From contig NC_044553.1 in assembly GCF_007565055.1 (NCBI RefSeq), positions 104,383,858 through 104,447,857 on the forward strand: a stretch of 64,000 nt of DNA, written 5' to 3'. How positions within the stretch are numbered: position 1 is the first letter of the stretch; each line of letters opens with the position of its first letter. Shown piece after piece: positions 1 through 11,216 of the stretch. The stretch comes from Rhinopithecus roxellana (lineage: Eukaryota; Chordata; Mammalia; Primates; Cercopithecidae). Both the position numbers and the translations under genes were made by a program. The notes beneath the pieces are model-generated. The model was not told where the DNA came from, searched no databases, and saw only the letters and a list, made by a program, of their open reading frames with translations.

Positions 1-10
1 CTTATTTTAC

Positions 11-176
11 CTTCAGGTAGGTCACATGGAAGTTCAGTGGCGATGCGCCCAGGGACCGGGAAGGCATAGGCACTGCTGGCTGTGACCAAGGGAAGTGGAC
101 TCTTAGGGTAGCACTGCCTCAGGATCTGAAGCACCACAGAGATGACGGGTTCCATGCTCTTGTCATCCAGGCAGTT
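11..176 (-). CDS. AGBL1: AGBL1 coding exon, 166 nt (third of three in the window)
   Basis: AGBL1 (CCP4) is a cytosolic M14-family metallocarboxypeptidase that removes glutamates from polyglutamylated tubulin and other proteins. This exon encodes part of the N-terminal helical region, not the catalytic domain. Read on the minus strand it starts after a pyrimidine-rich acceptor ending in ctcag, opens in phase 0 with NCLDDKSMEP, runs 55 codons through LQILRQCYPKSPLPL and ends CDLPE plus one base before a GT donor (GAAG then gtaaaa). No stop occurs. The tract resembles the CCP1 (AGTPBP1) segment with RKCFPKNRLPLP, from memory. The preceding exon ends in phase 0, so the two join without a shift. 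The following exon lies outside the left edge. The differences from human AGBL1 that I recall fit a monkey orthologue. The family call is strong; the exact exon number is not determined. Confidence 0.9.
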
Positions 177-224
177 CTGAGCAAAGGGAAGATTATATCA
201 GACGCCAGCATCTGGGCACAGTCA

Positions 225-294
225 CCTAGCTGTAACACAGCTAATAGCACTCTCCTAGCTGTAACACAGCACGGCCTCCTAGCTGTATTTCAGC
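225..294. repeat. Three imperfect 17-bp repeats with hairpin potential
   Basis: The unit cctagctgtaacacagc occurs at 225-241 and 254-270, and a diverged copy at 278-294. Each intact unit contains AGCTGT and ACAGCT flanking a 3-base loop, a perfect inverted repeat. The array lies about 50 to 120 bases upstream of the acceptor of the 11-176 exon, in the branch-point region of the intron. Confidence 0.7.
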
Positions 295-1224
295 TAATGA
301 ATTATACACATGGACAGACCGTAAACAGCCTTAATGTAGAATGTCAAATTTGAACATTCCAACATAGAATTTTGTCTAATGTAGAATCTGTACTTTTCTG
401 TCTCTTGCTCATTTCATACATCATTGCAATGAATTCAGTCTGAATATAGACTTAAAATTCATTCAAGGGATGCTGCGCCTAAGGCAAGACATTGCTCAGG
501 ATAGCTGGGGGAAGAGGAGGCTGGTGTCTTTTCTCAGCCACCCATGTGTCACTGTGAATTATTGCCTACGTTAGGGAATGAGCAGCTGAATTGATGGAAG
601 TCTTGCTTTTCTCTTTCAGCTTTCTTCTGCAGAGAAAAACATTTTTTATAAGAGATAAAATATGAAATCAAAGGGAACGACTAAGTGAATCCCAAGTACC
701 TAAATTAAATTACATGTCTCTTCTCAAAGCCTACAGTGTTGATCCCTCTTGGTACCTTCCCAAATCAGAGAAAAATTGGGTTTGCAGATGTAACATTTTG
801 ATACTGATGGAACATGACAAGACCCTTCTTTTCAGACACTGTGAAAAATGTAAGAACAAGTTCACTAAATTGAGAGACAGAGAGTTGAGTATAGTTCAGT
901 ATCTCTTTGGCAAAAACACAACCATTTTCTTCAGTATCTTTGTAAATGTTTTGTCTACTGACTTGGTACAGGAAGATGACTTGTGGGGTCCTCCATTTTG
1001 CTATTCCTAAGGGGTACAGCAAGCTCTGAGGCCAATGAGTCACAGAAGTGGAGATGGTGGATGCCAGGTACCCACCACAGGGCAGTGTGAATGTCTGTGG
1101 TGCTGCTGAACTATGGCATATCCAGACTCAACATTACAGGTACTTCCATGTGAAAGAACATGGAGGACAAAAAAGTAATAAAAATGTATCCATGAATTTA
1201 AGCTACCCAAATGACTCCAAAATA
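295..1224. other. Intron stretch, nothing recognised
   Basis: AT-rich unique-looking DNA. Open frames on both strands near 714-1043 overlap each other and show no family motif or splice context, so no gene is called. Confidence 0.5.
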
Positions 1225-1241
1225 TAAGTAAGCCAACTTTC

Positions 1242-2560
<1,319 letters not shown>

Positions 2561-2564
2561 CAAA

Positions 2565-2780
2565 CTGCTCAGGTCCTGGAGCCAGACTACATGAGTTTAA
2601 ATCCTGGACTGAAGATTACTAACTTCATAACCCTGGCAAATTAATACACTTCTCTGTGCCACAGTGTCTTCATCTGCAAAGTGGAGATAATAACACAACC
2701 TCTCTCCTAATGTTGTGTACAAATTAAATGCATTAAAGTAGGCAAAGTGCCTAATAGTAAGCATTTAGTATTAGCCAGTG
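2565..2780 (+). repeat. MIR element
   Basis: Reads in MIR order: a gagcca-gactacatgag start, a cttcataaccctggcaa core, then cttcatctgcaaa-tggagataataa and a tail with aaagtgcctaatag-aagcattt. Old and diverged. Confidence 0.75.
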
Positions 2781-2899
2781 GGAAAAAAGAAGGCATCCTT
2801 AGTGTCATAAAGTCTCCTAGGAGTCTGCAAGAGGCTGCTAGGAGCCACTGCTCCTCAGAGCAGAGTCCTAGTAATAATTCCCATGATAACAAAGCAAGG

Positions 2900-2985
2900 C
2901 ATTTTAGTGGAAAAGGACCTTGACTGGGAGTATAAATTCCTGGGTTTAAATTCCAGCTCTGCTTCTATGTAGCCAAATCCACTAA
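2900..2985 (+). repeat. MIR fragment
   Basis: The phrase gactgggag-ataaattcctgggtttaaattc with ccagctctgcttct matches the MIR 5' core. Short and diverged. Confidence 0.5.
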
Positions 2986-3108
2986 CATCTCCTGCCTAAA
3001 CTCCTATCAACACTCTAATTCCTCCCCTTACTCTCCTTCCTTCCCCTTGTGCCCTCTGATAATCTCTTTTCCAAATGGCAGCCAAAATGGTCCTTTAAAA
3101 GCATAAAT

Positions 3109-3298
3109 CAGTTTAATGGGTATAGAGTTTTAATTTTTCCAGATGAAAAGAGTTCTGGAGATGGATGGGTAATAGTGACAGTTATACAACAATGTACTTA
3201 ACCTGACCAAACTGTACACCTAAAGATAGTTAAGATGGTGAATTTGGTTGCATGTATTTTACTACAATTAATTTAAAATTTTTCAAAATTAAAAAATG
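3109..3298 (+). mobile_element. L1M 3'-end fragment inserted in L2
   Basis: The run atagagttttaattttt, gagttctggagatgg, cttaacctgaccaaactgta and aagatggtgaatttg matches the 3' UTR of L1M families. Target duplication aaaagcataaat stands at 3097-3108 and 3299-3310, so this is a short 5'-truncated insertion. Confidence 0.8.
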
Positions 3299-3456
3299 AA
3301 AAGCATAAATTGTATCAGGTCAGTCTCCTGCTTCAAACTTGATAGAAATAAAATTCTAATGTATTTTTATGCCCTAGGAAGTTCTATGTGATCTGGCCTT
3401 CTCTATCTCTTTAATTCATGTCTTCTCCTCCTTTGTGCCTACTTACAAGTTGATGG

Positions 3457-3760
3457 AGGCCAGGCGGGTGCTTCACGCCTGTAATCCCAGCACTTTGGGA
3501 GGCCGAGGCAGGTGGATCACGAGGTCAGGAGTTCGAGACCAGCCTGGCCAAAGCGGTGAAATCCCATGTCTACTAAAAATACAAAAATTAGCCAGGCATT
3601 GTGGTGCATGGCTGTAATTCCAGCTACTCGGGAGGCTGAGGCAGGAGAATCACTTGAACCCAGGAGGCGGAGGCTGCAGTGAGCCAAGATCACACTACTG
3701 CACACCAGCCTGGGCAACAGAGTGAGACTCCATCTCAAAACAAAACAAACAAACAAAAAC
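3457..3760 (+). mobile_element. Alu element
   Basis: Starts ggccaggcgg and carries both arms, ending in ccatctcaaaacaaaac with a (CAAA)-type tail. A possible short target repeat is gttgatgga at left and gttggtgga at right. Confidence 0.93.
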
Positions 3761-4839
3761 GTTGGTGGAAATAAAATTCAAAGTCCTCATCATGGTTCAA
3801 GGAACTCTCAATGTCCTGGCACTGCCCATGACTCCAACTCAATCTCATGTCTTCCCCCTTACTCACAACACTCTGCCATATCTGTGTTTCTCAAGCTCAC
3901 CCACCTCCCACTCTACTTCCCCACCTGAGGGTCTTTGCATTTACTTCCTTTTTCTTTCCATGGAACCCTCATTTCCAGACCCTCATGGCACTGGTTCTTT
4001 CTTATCATTCAGGTCTCAGGTGACACCACAGCTCTTCAACTATGCCTGCCTGGCATAACCCCTCTCTCCCTTCTCTTTGCAGTGATTCTTTGAACGTAGA
4101 TGAGAAATTCTAAGGCCAAGGGCAGATGTGACATAGCTTCAATATAAAAATATCTTAAATGGAAATGGCTTGATATCTTCTGGATTGTCGCTGAGATCTT
4201 TCCTTCTGCCTGACCCTCCAAAACATCCTAGTTGTCCCACTCACTCTCCATGGCTTCTCTCTCTGTCTGTGCCTCGTGGCCACCTCCTGTGCTTCTCTGA
4301 ACAGTTTACAAACCAAGTGTTTCTCTTAGGCTTTTCAAAATACTCTCCTAGCCTCATTCAAATGTGGGTGGCTTCTTGGAGGCTTCTCTGGTCAGCAAGA
4401 CCAAGTAGGGCCTCCTGTGCATGGTCACACGAAGTCTGTTATTACCCCCGCCTGCTGCCTACACTGCATTATCCATATCCTATTTTCCCATATAGGACAC
4501 TAAGTTTCCTGAGGACGATGAGTCCTCTATCACCTTCATCTTTGAACGCCCTATAGAACACAGCCCCAACACCCTTCACCAAAAAGGAGCTCAGAAAACA
4601 TTTATTGAATCAATAGTAAATGATCTCAGACCAATCTGACCTTCAGGGTATCTAGCTCCTGATTCCAACCTGGTAATATTTCCTTTAGGATTCAGTCCCT
4701 CCTTTCATAGGTCCACAAGGCTGAGGCCCTTGGTCTTGTTGGCCAGAGATGAGCCTGATGAATCAAGACTTGGCTTCTGTGCTTTCTGAGCAAATGGTGG
4801 CAACTGTGACTTTTAAAAGGCCATATCACTTCTTATTCT

Positions 4840-5028
4840 AGTGATTCTCAAAGTGAGATACCCAAACCAGTAGCCTCAGTATCACCTGAGAACTTGCTAG
4901 AAATACAGAATCTTGCATCTCACCTCAGAACAATTGAATTAGAAACTCTGAGGTAGGATCTAGCAATCCGTGTTTTAACAATTCCTCTAGGTTACTTTGT
5001 TGCATGCTCAAGTTTGAAAACCAGCAAT
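4840..5028 (+). repeat. MER5-type hAT-Charlie element
   Basis: Begins tagtgattctcaaagtgag and ends caagtttgaaaaccag, with atcacctgagaacttg and gaaactctgaggtagg between. This is the order in MER5A, a nonautonomous DNA transposon. Confidence 0.8.
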
Positions 5029-5546
5029 TTTAGCAAACTTTCAGGCCCCTTAAGCTGTTGTAGCTCCAAAGAGTGGTTCTTTTCTCTGATTATCTTATCT
5101 AGGTTTGTTCCTTCTGCAGTTACCTATTTCTCCAAATTGATAATTATCTCCAACTGTCTCAGGCATCCTTGTAGGAGTTTTTTCTTTTTTTTTTTTTTTA
5201 ACCTTGCATTCAAATTGTCATCCTTCTTCCTCTTTCCTCATGCAAAGCTCCAATAAGATTCCATTATACTACATTATACAGCACCCTTGCTGCACTACAG
5301 GTGATCTCAGCCTTTGAACTTTTAGGGGATGTTTACAGAATCTGTGCAGAAATGTAAGACTCAGGAAACAAAGAGGTAGGGTCACCAAGAGAGAGACAAT
5401 GCAAGCAGTGACCTCAGCAGAAAGGCAAAGAAGAATATTAAGATGGCAAAGGTGTAGGAAGGACTTTAAAAAAGTTCCTTTACAGTCAATCTCATTCTCA
5501 GTAGGTTTGTAAGCACATCATACACATCAATAAAACTAATATAGGA
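5029..5546. other. Intron stretch with a poly(T) run
   Basis: Unique-looking. Poly(T) with one C lies at 5178-5199. No Alu or L1 body is attached to it. Confidence 0.5.
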
Positions 5547-5738
5547 CAGTGGTTTTCCAAGTGTGATCCTGAATCGGTAGTATCAGCATCACTTAGGCAG
5601 TTGTCAGGAAAGCACATTCTCAGGCTCCACCACAGCCCTGCTCAGTCAGAAACTCTGAGAATGGAGTCTAACGGGTTCTGCTTTAGTGACCCCTCTAGGT
5701 GACTCTGATGCATGCTCAACTTGGGGAGCTGCTGGTAC
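5547..5738 (+). repeat. MER5-type hAT-Charlie element, second copy
   Basis: Reads acagtggttttccaagtgtg, atcagcatcactta, cagaaactctgag and gatgcatgctcaactt, the same order as the copy at 4840. The 3' terminal repeat is degraded. Confidence 0.75.
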
Positions 5739-5988
5739 AGTGGGCAAAAGCATGGGCTCTCAAGTGAGACTACCAGATTCCAATCCTGGCTCCAACACTT
5801 AGAAGCTTTGTGAACTTGGGAAAATTACTTAACCGTTATGTGCCTCAGTTTCTTCATCTGTAAAAAGGGAGATAATAATAGAGCCTACCTCAAAAGCTTT
5901 TTAAATTATCAATATTGGAGAGTCTACATAAATTGCTAAGACAGTCAAGGGATATATTAATAGTAAGAGTTCAAAGTAACAGTCTTCT
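5739..5988 (+). repeat. MIR element
   Basis: Contains gcatgggctctcaagtgaga, aatcctggctccaac, acttgggaaaattactta, cctcagtttcttcatctgta and a tail into gtaagagttcaaagt. Confidence 0.75.
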
Positions 5989-6112
5989 CTTTCTCCTACT
6001 TCTTCTCTTCCTCCTCCTCCTCCTCCTGCCTCTGCTGCTGCTGCTTCATTAACATTGTCATCACTATCACTGGCATCAGCAATAGCAACAGCAGCAGCAG
6101 CAGCAGCATAAT
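5989..6112. repeat. Trinucleotide cluster (TCC)n, (CTG)4, (CAG)6
   Basis: (TCC)6 at about 6010-6027, (CTG)4 at 6032-6043 and (CAG)6 at 6089-6106. The CTG and CAG blocks are complementary. An open frame of 88 codons through this stretch (5901-6167, minus) is only polyalanine and polyglycine from the repeats. Confidence 0.85.
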
Positions 6113-6440
6113 CTGCAAATGGCAACTGAAATAACATCACCAAATCCAAGGTCCCTGAGTTGACCATCCAGTGACTCCCATGCCTTCTCTAGCAGATGGG
6201 AGAGGAGGGGTGATCAGCAGCTCTAACTCCAGCACAACTGCAAGGGCATCTGTGCTCACAGCACTCACCTCAGGTCTGGGAGGCTACTCAACACTGGTTA
6301 TGACTGCCAGGGAAGAGTAACAAGCCATTTGGTTTCTAAGCCAGGACAGCCTATCTTTCACCTGCAAGGATCATTTTTCAAAAAACAGAAGAATGTTAAA
6401 CATCAGACTTTGCACATAAACTTGATAACATTTCCTCTGG
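6113..6440. other. Intron stretch, nothing recognised
   Basis: Unique-looking sequence with no repeat family or exon cue. Confidence 0.45.
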
Positions 6441-6454
6441 AAGAGCACATAACT

Positions 6455-6764
6455 TTTATTTTATTTTATTTTATTTTTTTTGAGACAGAGTCTTACTCTG
6501 TCACCCAGACTGGAGTGCAATGGTGCAATTTCAGCTCACTGTAACCTCCACCTCCTGGGTTCAAGCAATTCTCCTGTCTCAGCCTCCTGAGTAGCTGGGA
6601 TTACAGGCACGTGCCACCATGCCCGGCTAATTTTTTGTATTTTTAGTAGAGACAGGGTTTCGCCATGTTGGCCAGGCTAGTCTTGAACTCCTGACCTCAG
6701 GTGATCCGCCTGCCTCGGCCTCCCAAAGTGCTGGGATTATAGGCATGAGCCACCACCCCCGGCC
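6455..6764 (-). mobile_element. Alu element with (TTTTA)n tail
   Basis: Reverse-oriented Alu ending in caccacccccggcc, tail made of TTTTA units. Target duplication aagagcaca at 6441-6449 and 6765-6773. Confidence 0.95.
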
Positions 6765-6773
6765 AAGAGCACA

Positions 6774-7995
6774 CTATTTAAAAGACTAAAAGCAAGGGTG
6801 AGTGGTGGTGGTGAGGAATTCAACCTCTTGAGGTTGACATCCATACATTCTACACACTCTTCCAGGCGACAGGTGTGTCATGGCCTATTGACTCAGCACT
6901 GTCCCATAGGCCCCTCCTGGGCTGCTTTTCCATATAATTCTTAAAGAGATTATAATATGAGCTAGAGAAACCTCACTATAAAGTGCACACTCTGTGTGTA
7001 CTCACATTCTGCTTCCATTCCAACAGTAATTCAAGGCTGGAAGCTTCTTGCTAATGTGCTTAACTGAGCAACTGAAGTCTTCATTGACCTGCTAAAGGAA
7101 CCGTTTTGAAGAACCTGCACACAGGCTCACAGCCTCTCATGCTGGGCTTCATTTAGTGTTTTCTCCACCATATTTCTATCATAGACATGTCCTCTGTGAT
7201 TACCATCTTCTTCCGTATTGCTCTTGTTTTTCTTGTTTGTTTGGTTTTTTGTTTGGTTTTTTAGCACAGAACAGAGAAATAGCCAATAACATGGAGGGCA
7301 GAGGAACATGGTAAAACCTGGACCAGAGTGGGGGTCTGTTAAACATCAGCAACGCAGGAGGCCATTGCACTAGGACTGGAAGGGATTAGAGACTTGGGGG
7401 ACCACAAGCTTACAAAGCAAGAGGGAGCTTGGAAAAATTCAAAGCCCTGCTTCATCCTGAGAAATAGAATGTAAAATATAGCTATTTCATGACTGAGAAG
7501 CTTTGAAAGCTGTAATGATGGAAAGAAATCCAGAGGTGATAACAGATAGGAAATTAGATATTGGTTTGCAGCACTGTATTTTGTTATTGTTTGGAGGGGG
7601 TAAGGCCATTTTTTAATGAGAAATGTCTACAGATACCATGGTTGGAAACCAACACTCTCATTGGCGGCTTCATTATCTCAGATGTACCCAGATAGAGAAA
7701 AACTGGAAGGTGTCCAGAGAGGAGCAAGAAGGCTGAAAAAGGGAGTCCAGAGGCAGCCTAATCTGGAGATAATAGGAACATAATGCGTGTGCAACATGGC
7801 TGCCTTGGCCCCAGGAGAAGGTGGGTGAGCAGATGATGGATATTTGGAACACTTATACCACCAATAGAGAGGCCATATGTAGCCTCAAACTATGGTAGCC
7901 CTAATCAGGTGAAATTAAGGCACGCATTTAGGTTGAAATCCAGGAATCCCTAGAATGCATATTCCAGTGGGGTGCTGATAAGTAGAAACCTTTGA
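6774..7995. other. Intron stretch, nothing recognised
   Basis: Unique-looking. A T- and GTTT-rich patch is at 7220-7262. No supported exon. Confidence 0.45.
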
Positions 7996-7999
7996 AGAC

Positions 8000-8330
8000 A
8001 CCATCCTCTTTCCCTGGGATGCTCTTCCCCTGCAACTTGGCCTGACCAGCATGACCAGCTCCTCCAATAACTCAGGTCTCAGCTCAGGTGTCACCTGCTC
8101 AGAGATGACTTGACCTCTCTCTCTAAAAGAACACCTGCTCCCTCTACCTATGGCGGCCCCTGTAGACCTATGCCCTTACTTCATTGATTTCACAGTGCAA
8201 TATGAAATTATCTTCCTCACTGGATTCTTTGCTTACTTAGTGTCTGACTCTTCTGCTAGGAGGTTTTCCCTATAGGCTCAAGGGCCTCGTTTGTCATATC
8301 CACCACTAGACCCCACTGCTAATTATTCCA
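8000..8330 (+). repeat. L2 fragment
   Basis: The order gatgctcttcccctgcaa, actcaggtctcagctcaggt, gtcacctgctcagagatga and gacctctctctctaaa is that of the L2 3' region. Confidence 0.65.
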
Positions 8331-8344
8331 ATAATGGCTCATCC

Positions 8345-8605
8345 TCAAAACGCAGTTCAGTCATGTCAAGCACTCTTCTGGGCACGTGCCATTTGTACAG
8401 TGACTTATTTAGTCCACACGACAACCTAGGTTTTGTTATTTCTGCTTTTTTTTTTTCTTTTGAAGAATCTAGAGGCCCAGAGAAGTTGAGTGACTTTTTC
8501 AAAGTTTCACAGCTGTAGGCCCTAGAGCTGGGATTTGAATCCAGTTCTCTAGTTTTAGAGTCAACACTTACCACTATGCCATACTGCACCTCTGATAGTG
8601 TGTAT
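8345..8605 (-). repeat. MIR element
   Basis: Reverse-oriented MIR: agcactcttctgggcac, gaggcccagagaagttgag, ttcacagctgtaggccctag, gggatttgaatccag and ccactatgccatactgc. Confidence 0.8.
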
Positions 8606-8653
8606 TCAACAAACATAAGTTAAGTATATATGAATGAATCGATGGAATGAAGA

Positions 8654-8966
8654 TTGTTTTGTTGTTGTTGTTGTTGTTGTTGTTTTGAGACAGGGTCTCA
8701 CTCTGCCAGCTAGGCTGGAGTGCAGTGGCATGATCTCGGCTCACTGCAACCTCTGCCTCCCAGGTTCAAGCGATTCTCCTGCCTCAGCCTCCTGAGTAGC
8801 TGGGACTACAGGCATGCGCCACCACCCCCAGCTAATTTTTATATGTTTAGTAGAGAGGGGTTTCACCATTTTGGTCAGGCTGATCTCAAACTCCTGACCT
8901 CAGGGGATCATCTGCTTTGGCCTCCCAAAGTGCTGGGATTACAGGCATGAGCCACCAAGCCTGGCC
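8654..8966 (-). mobile_element. Alu element beside an AGBL1 exon
   Basis: Reverse-oriented Alu with a (GTT)n-rich tail end and terminus caagcctggcc. Target duplication tggaatgaaga at 8643-8653 and 8967-8977. It lies 156 bases from the 209-nt exon, on the intron side with the GC donor. Confidence 0.95.
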
Positions 8967-9116
8967 TGGAATGAAGACTTAAATCCAGAACATCTGCCCT
9001 TAGCAGGCAACAAGAAATAGACTGAGGTGTTCCCAGCTCTGTCTGGGATGATTCCTAAATGACAGCCTTCAGGAATCATCCAGCTGGCCTCCAGCTGCAG
9101 AGTGAATCCCCATGCT

Positions 9117-9125
9117 GCCTGCCTG
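9117..9125 (-). promoter_or_regulatory. AGBL1: Non-canonical GC splice donor of AGBL1
   Basis: Minus-strand reading is ACACAG followed by GCAGGC. Exonic CAG fits the donor consensus, but the intron starts GC. The paired acceptor at 177-178 is a normal AG. GC-AG introns are a known minor class spliced by the major spliceosome. The call rests on reading phase and family homology, not on transcript data. Confidence 0.75.
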
Positions 9126-9331
9126 TGTGGTGCTGAAGAGGATCTCCATGCCCTGTGCTGCCAGGAAGGCCTCCCTGCCGGACCGGAGGGCAGCAATGTG
9201 CTTGAGGCAGAGCAGCAAGCCCCGTCGGATCTGCACGTAGGTGTTGGCTGTGTCACGGCTGTGCCAGTCCTGGTGCAGCCAGAGCAAGCTGGTGACATAA
9301 CCTCGGTTCACTGCCCTGCGGCCGTTCGACT
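9123..9331 (-). CDS. AGBL1: AGBL1 coding exon, 209 nt
   Basis: Second AGBL1 exon in transcript order. After the acceptor ending ttttcag, two bases (AG) complete a lysine codon begun by the 38-nt exon; 69 codons then run from SNGRRAVNRG through HQDWH, IRRGLLLCLK and GREAF to MEILFSTTQ. The same order of motifs (RRAV-RGYV, DWH, IR-G-L-LK, GR-AF, GM-IL-TQ) occurs in CCP1, which identifies the family and the armadillo-like helical region. The reading is open throughout. The 3' end is placed after CAG because this gives phase 0 and leads straight into NCLDD of the next exon; the intron then begins GC, not GT. No GT donor lies between this point and the in-frame stop 18 codons later. An antisense Alu sits 156 bases downstream in the transcript. 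Not known: expression in this animal. Confidence 0.92.
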
Positions 9332-10829
9332 CTGAAAACAAAGGGGAAGGCAGAGTCAATCACAGGCTCTCCACGGCTGCACCTCTTTGAGAATGTTCCA
9401 GTGCATTTCCCACAAGATACTTATTAATCATCAAGGGAATAATAATGTTTTAGTATGAAAACTGGCAGATGTCACCTTAAACCAAGTAATCAAAGTTAAC
9501 ATCCCCAGTAATGGGACAGTCATCACATGCCCCCGATATGATGCACTGAGAAAGATCAGCATCACTTCTACGGTGTTCCTGCCAAGAATGCATAACCCGA
9601 ATTGGATCATAAAGAAAATCAGCAAAGCCTAAATGAAGGACATGCTACAAAATACCTGACCTACAATCCTTGAAAATGTCAAGGTCATGAAAGGCAAAAC
9701 AAAACAGAACAAAACATGAGGCTAAAGGGAACTAAAAAGGCATGACAAGTCAGCATAATAAGTAATTATAGTTTAAACATTGGGCCAGAAAACAACTTTT
9801 TCTTTTGCTGTAAAAGGCATTATTGGGCAGTGGTCTAATTTGAATAAGATCTGCAGATTAACTAACAGTTTTGTATCAGTGCTTATTTTCAGATTTTGAT
9901 AAACTGGGGTTATGTAAGAGGATACTTTTGTTTTTAGGAAATTCATAATTAGAGTGTATGGAAGTCTGTACCTTATTCTCAGAAAAACAAACAAACAAAC
10001 AAACAAAAACATAATACTAACAGTGTGGGAGGAGAGACAGACACAGAGAGAGATTTCCACCAGATTTCCATTCCTCCTATCTGAATGTCAGTGAACCCAG
10101 GAGGTTGTCATTTGGGTTGAGCTATCAGATTAGGTGGGGAAGGAGAGGATGCTGAGTGAGGTATAGTATCTGAAAGGCTGCCATGTGTAAGAGATATGTT
10201 GGGTGTCCTTTCTAAAGAGAATGGAAGCTAATTTATAGATAATCAAGACTCATAAATTTGTTTCATATAGTTGAAGCCTCCACATCCATTTTTAGGCACG
10301 ACTTAAGTTGCTTGCAACCCAGTCGTACCCTGTTGCCTCTGACCTACAGAAAACTTGCCCTCCCCACGTGGTTGTTTGCCATATGGCCTGCTTGTTCCTC
10401 ATCCCATTGACCAAAAACCCAACATTTTCCACACCTGCCGACCACAGTAAAACCCAATGGACAACACCAGAGTCATGTGAATAGGACCTGCTCTTCATAT
10501 GTGTTTTCTTTAAACTGCCAAATCCACAACCCCTGCAGGAAAGCCTGACAGATAATGCCATGGACCTTAAGAAAGGCCCAGTCCCACAACAGGGCCTCTC
10601 TCTCCCCAGACACTGTTGGAGCTCCCTGCCACCTCCAAACTCCCCAGCAACTCTTCTTATTCTCCTGGCTCTGTAACAACAGAAACACTTCTGCTATTTC
10701 ACGGGTTTTGCTGTGCTGCCTCTTCTGAGTCTCACCTGACCCACACACCCCAACTAACTTTATCCCCTATCAGTGGCTTACAGCCACTCTTGAAAGAGAC
10801 CCCAAGACCAAGTTAGAAAGAAATCACAG
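9332..10829. other. Intron stretch, nothing recognised
   Basis: Unique-looking, with a short (AAAC)n at 9987-10008. Overlapping open frames near 10292-10816 on both strands show no family motif; no gene is called. Confidence 0.5.
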
Positions 10830-11092
10830 GCCGGGCATGGTGGCTCACACTTGTAATCCCAGTACTGTGGGGGCCTGAGACAGGAGGATAGCTTCAGGCC
10901 AGGAGTTTGGAGACAAGCCTGAGTAACAATAGTAAAACCCCATCTCTACAAAAAATAAAAATAAGCCAAACGTGGTGGCTTGCACCTGTGGCCCCAGTTA
11001 CTAGGGAGACTGAGGCAAGAGAATCACTTGTGCCCAGGAGTTCAAGGCTGCAGTGAGCTATGGTCCTAAGCAACAGAGTGAGACCCTCGCTC
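10830..11092 (+). mobile_element. Old Alu (AluJ-like)
   Basis: Starts caggccgggcatggtggc. It is strongly diverged, with ctgagacaggaggatagctt and ccccatctctacaaaaaat, and its tail has become the microsatellite that follows. Confidence 0.9.
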
Positions 11093-11113
11093 AAAAAAGA
11101 AAGAAAGAGAGAG

Positions 11114-11207
<94 letters not shown>

Positions 11208-11216
11208 GAAGAAAGA
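11093..11216. repeat. (AAAG)n microsatellite on an Alu tail
   Basis: 124 bases of pure purine, almost entirely AAAG units. It produces spurious open frames of KERKK or FLSFF type on the two strands. Confidence 0.97.

Larger units (their letters stand above)
2990..4618 (+). repeat. L2 element, interrupted by an L1M fragment and an Alu
   Basis: L2-type sequence at about 2990-3108, 3311-3456 and 3761-4618. Cues are ccaaaatggtcctttaaaagc, gtgatctggcc, gggtctttgcatttact, tcattcaggtctcaggtg and the terminal gctcagaaaacatttattg. A short internal phrase (gaaataaaattc) appears on both sides of the Alu, so two L2 copies or a small duplication may be present. Confidence 0.65.

Noticed and set aside
5901..6167. 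88-codon frame with polyalanine, polyglycine and acidic runs
   Set aside because: Arises from the CAG/CTG/TCC repeats and the MIR beside them.
9069..9122. Extension of the 209-nt AGBL1 exon to the in-frame stop as a terminal exon
   Set aside because: Would end the protein before the catalytic domain with residues unlike the family; no poly(A) signal follows closely. A truncated isoform by intron retention remains possible.
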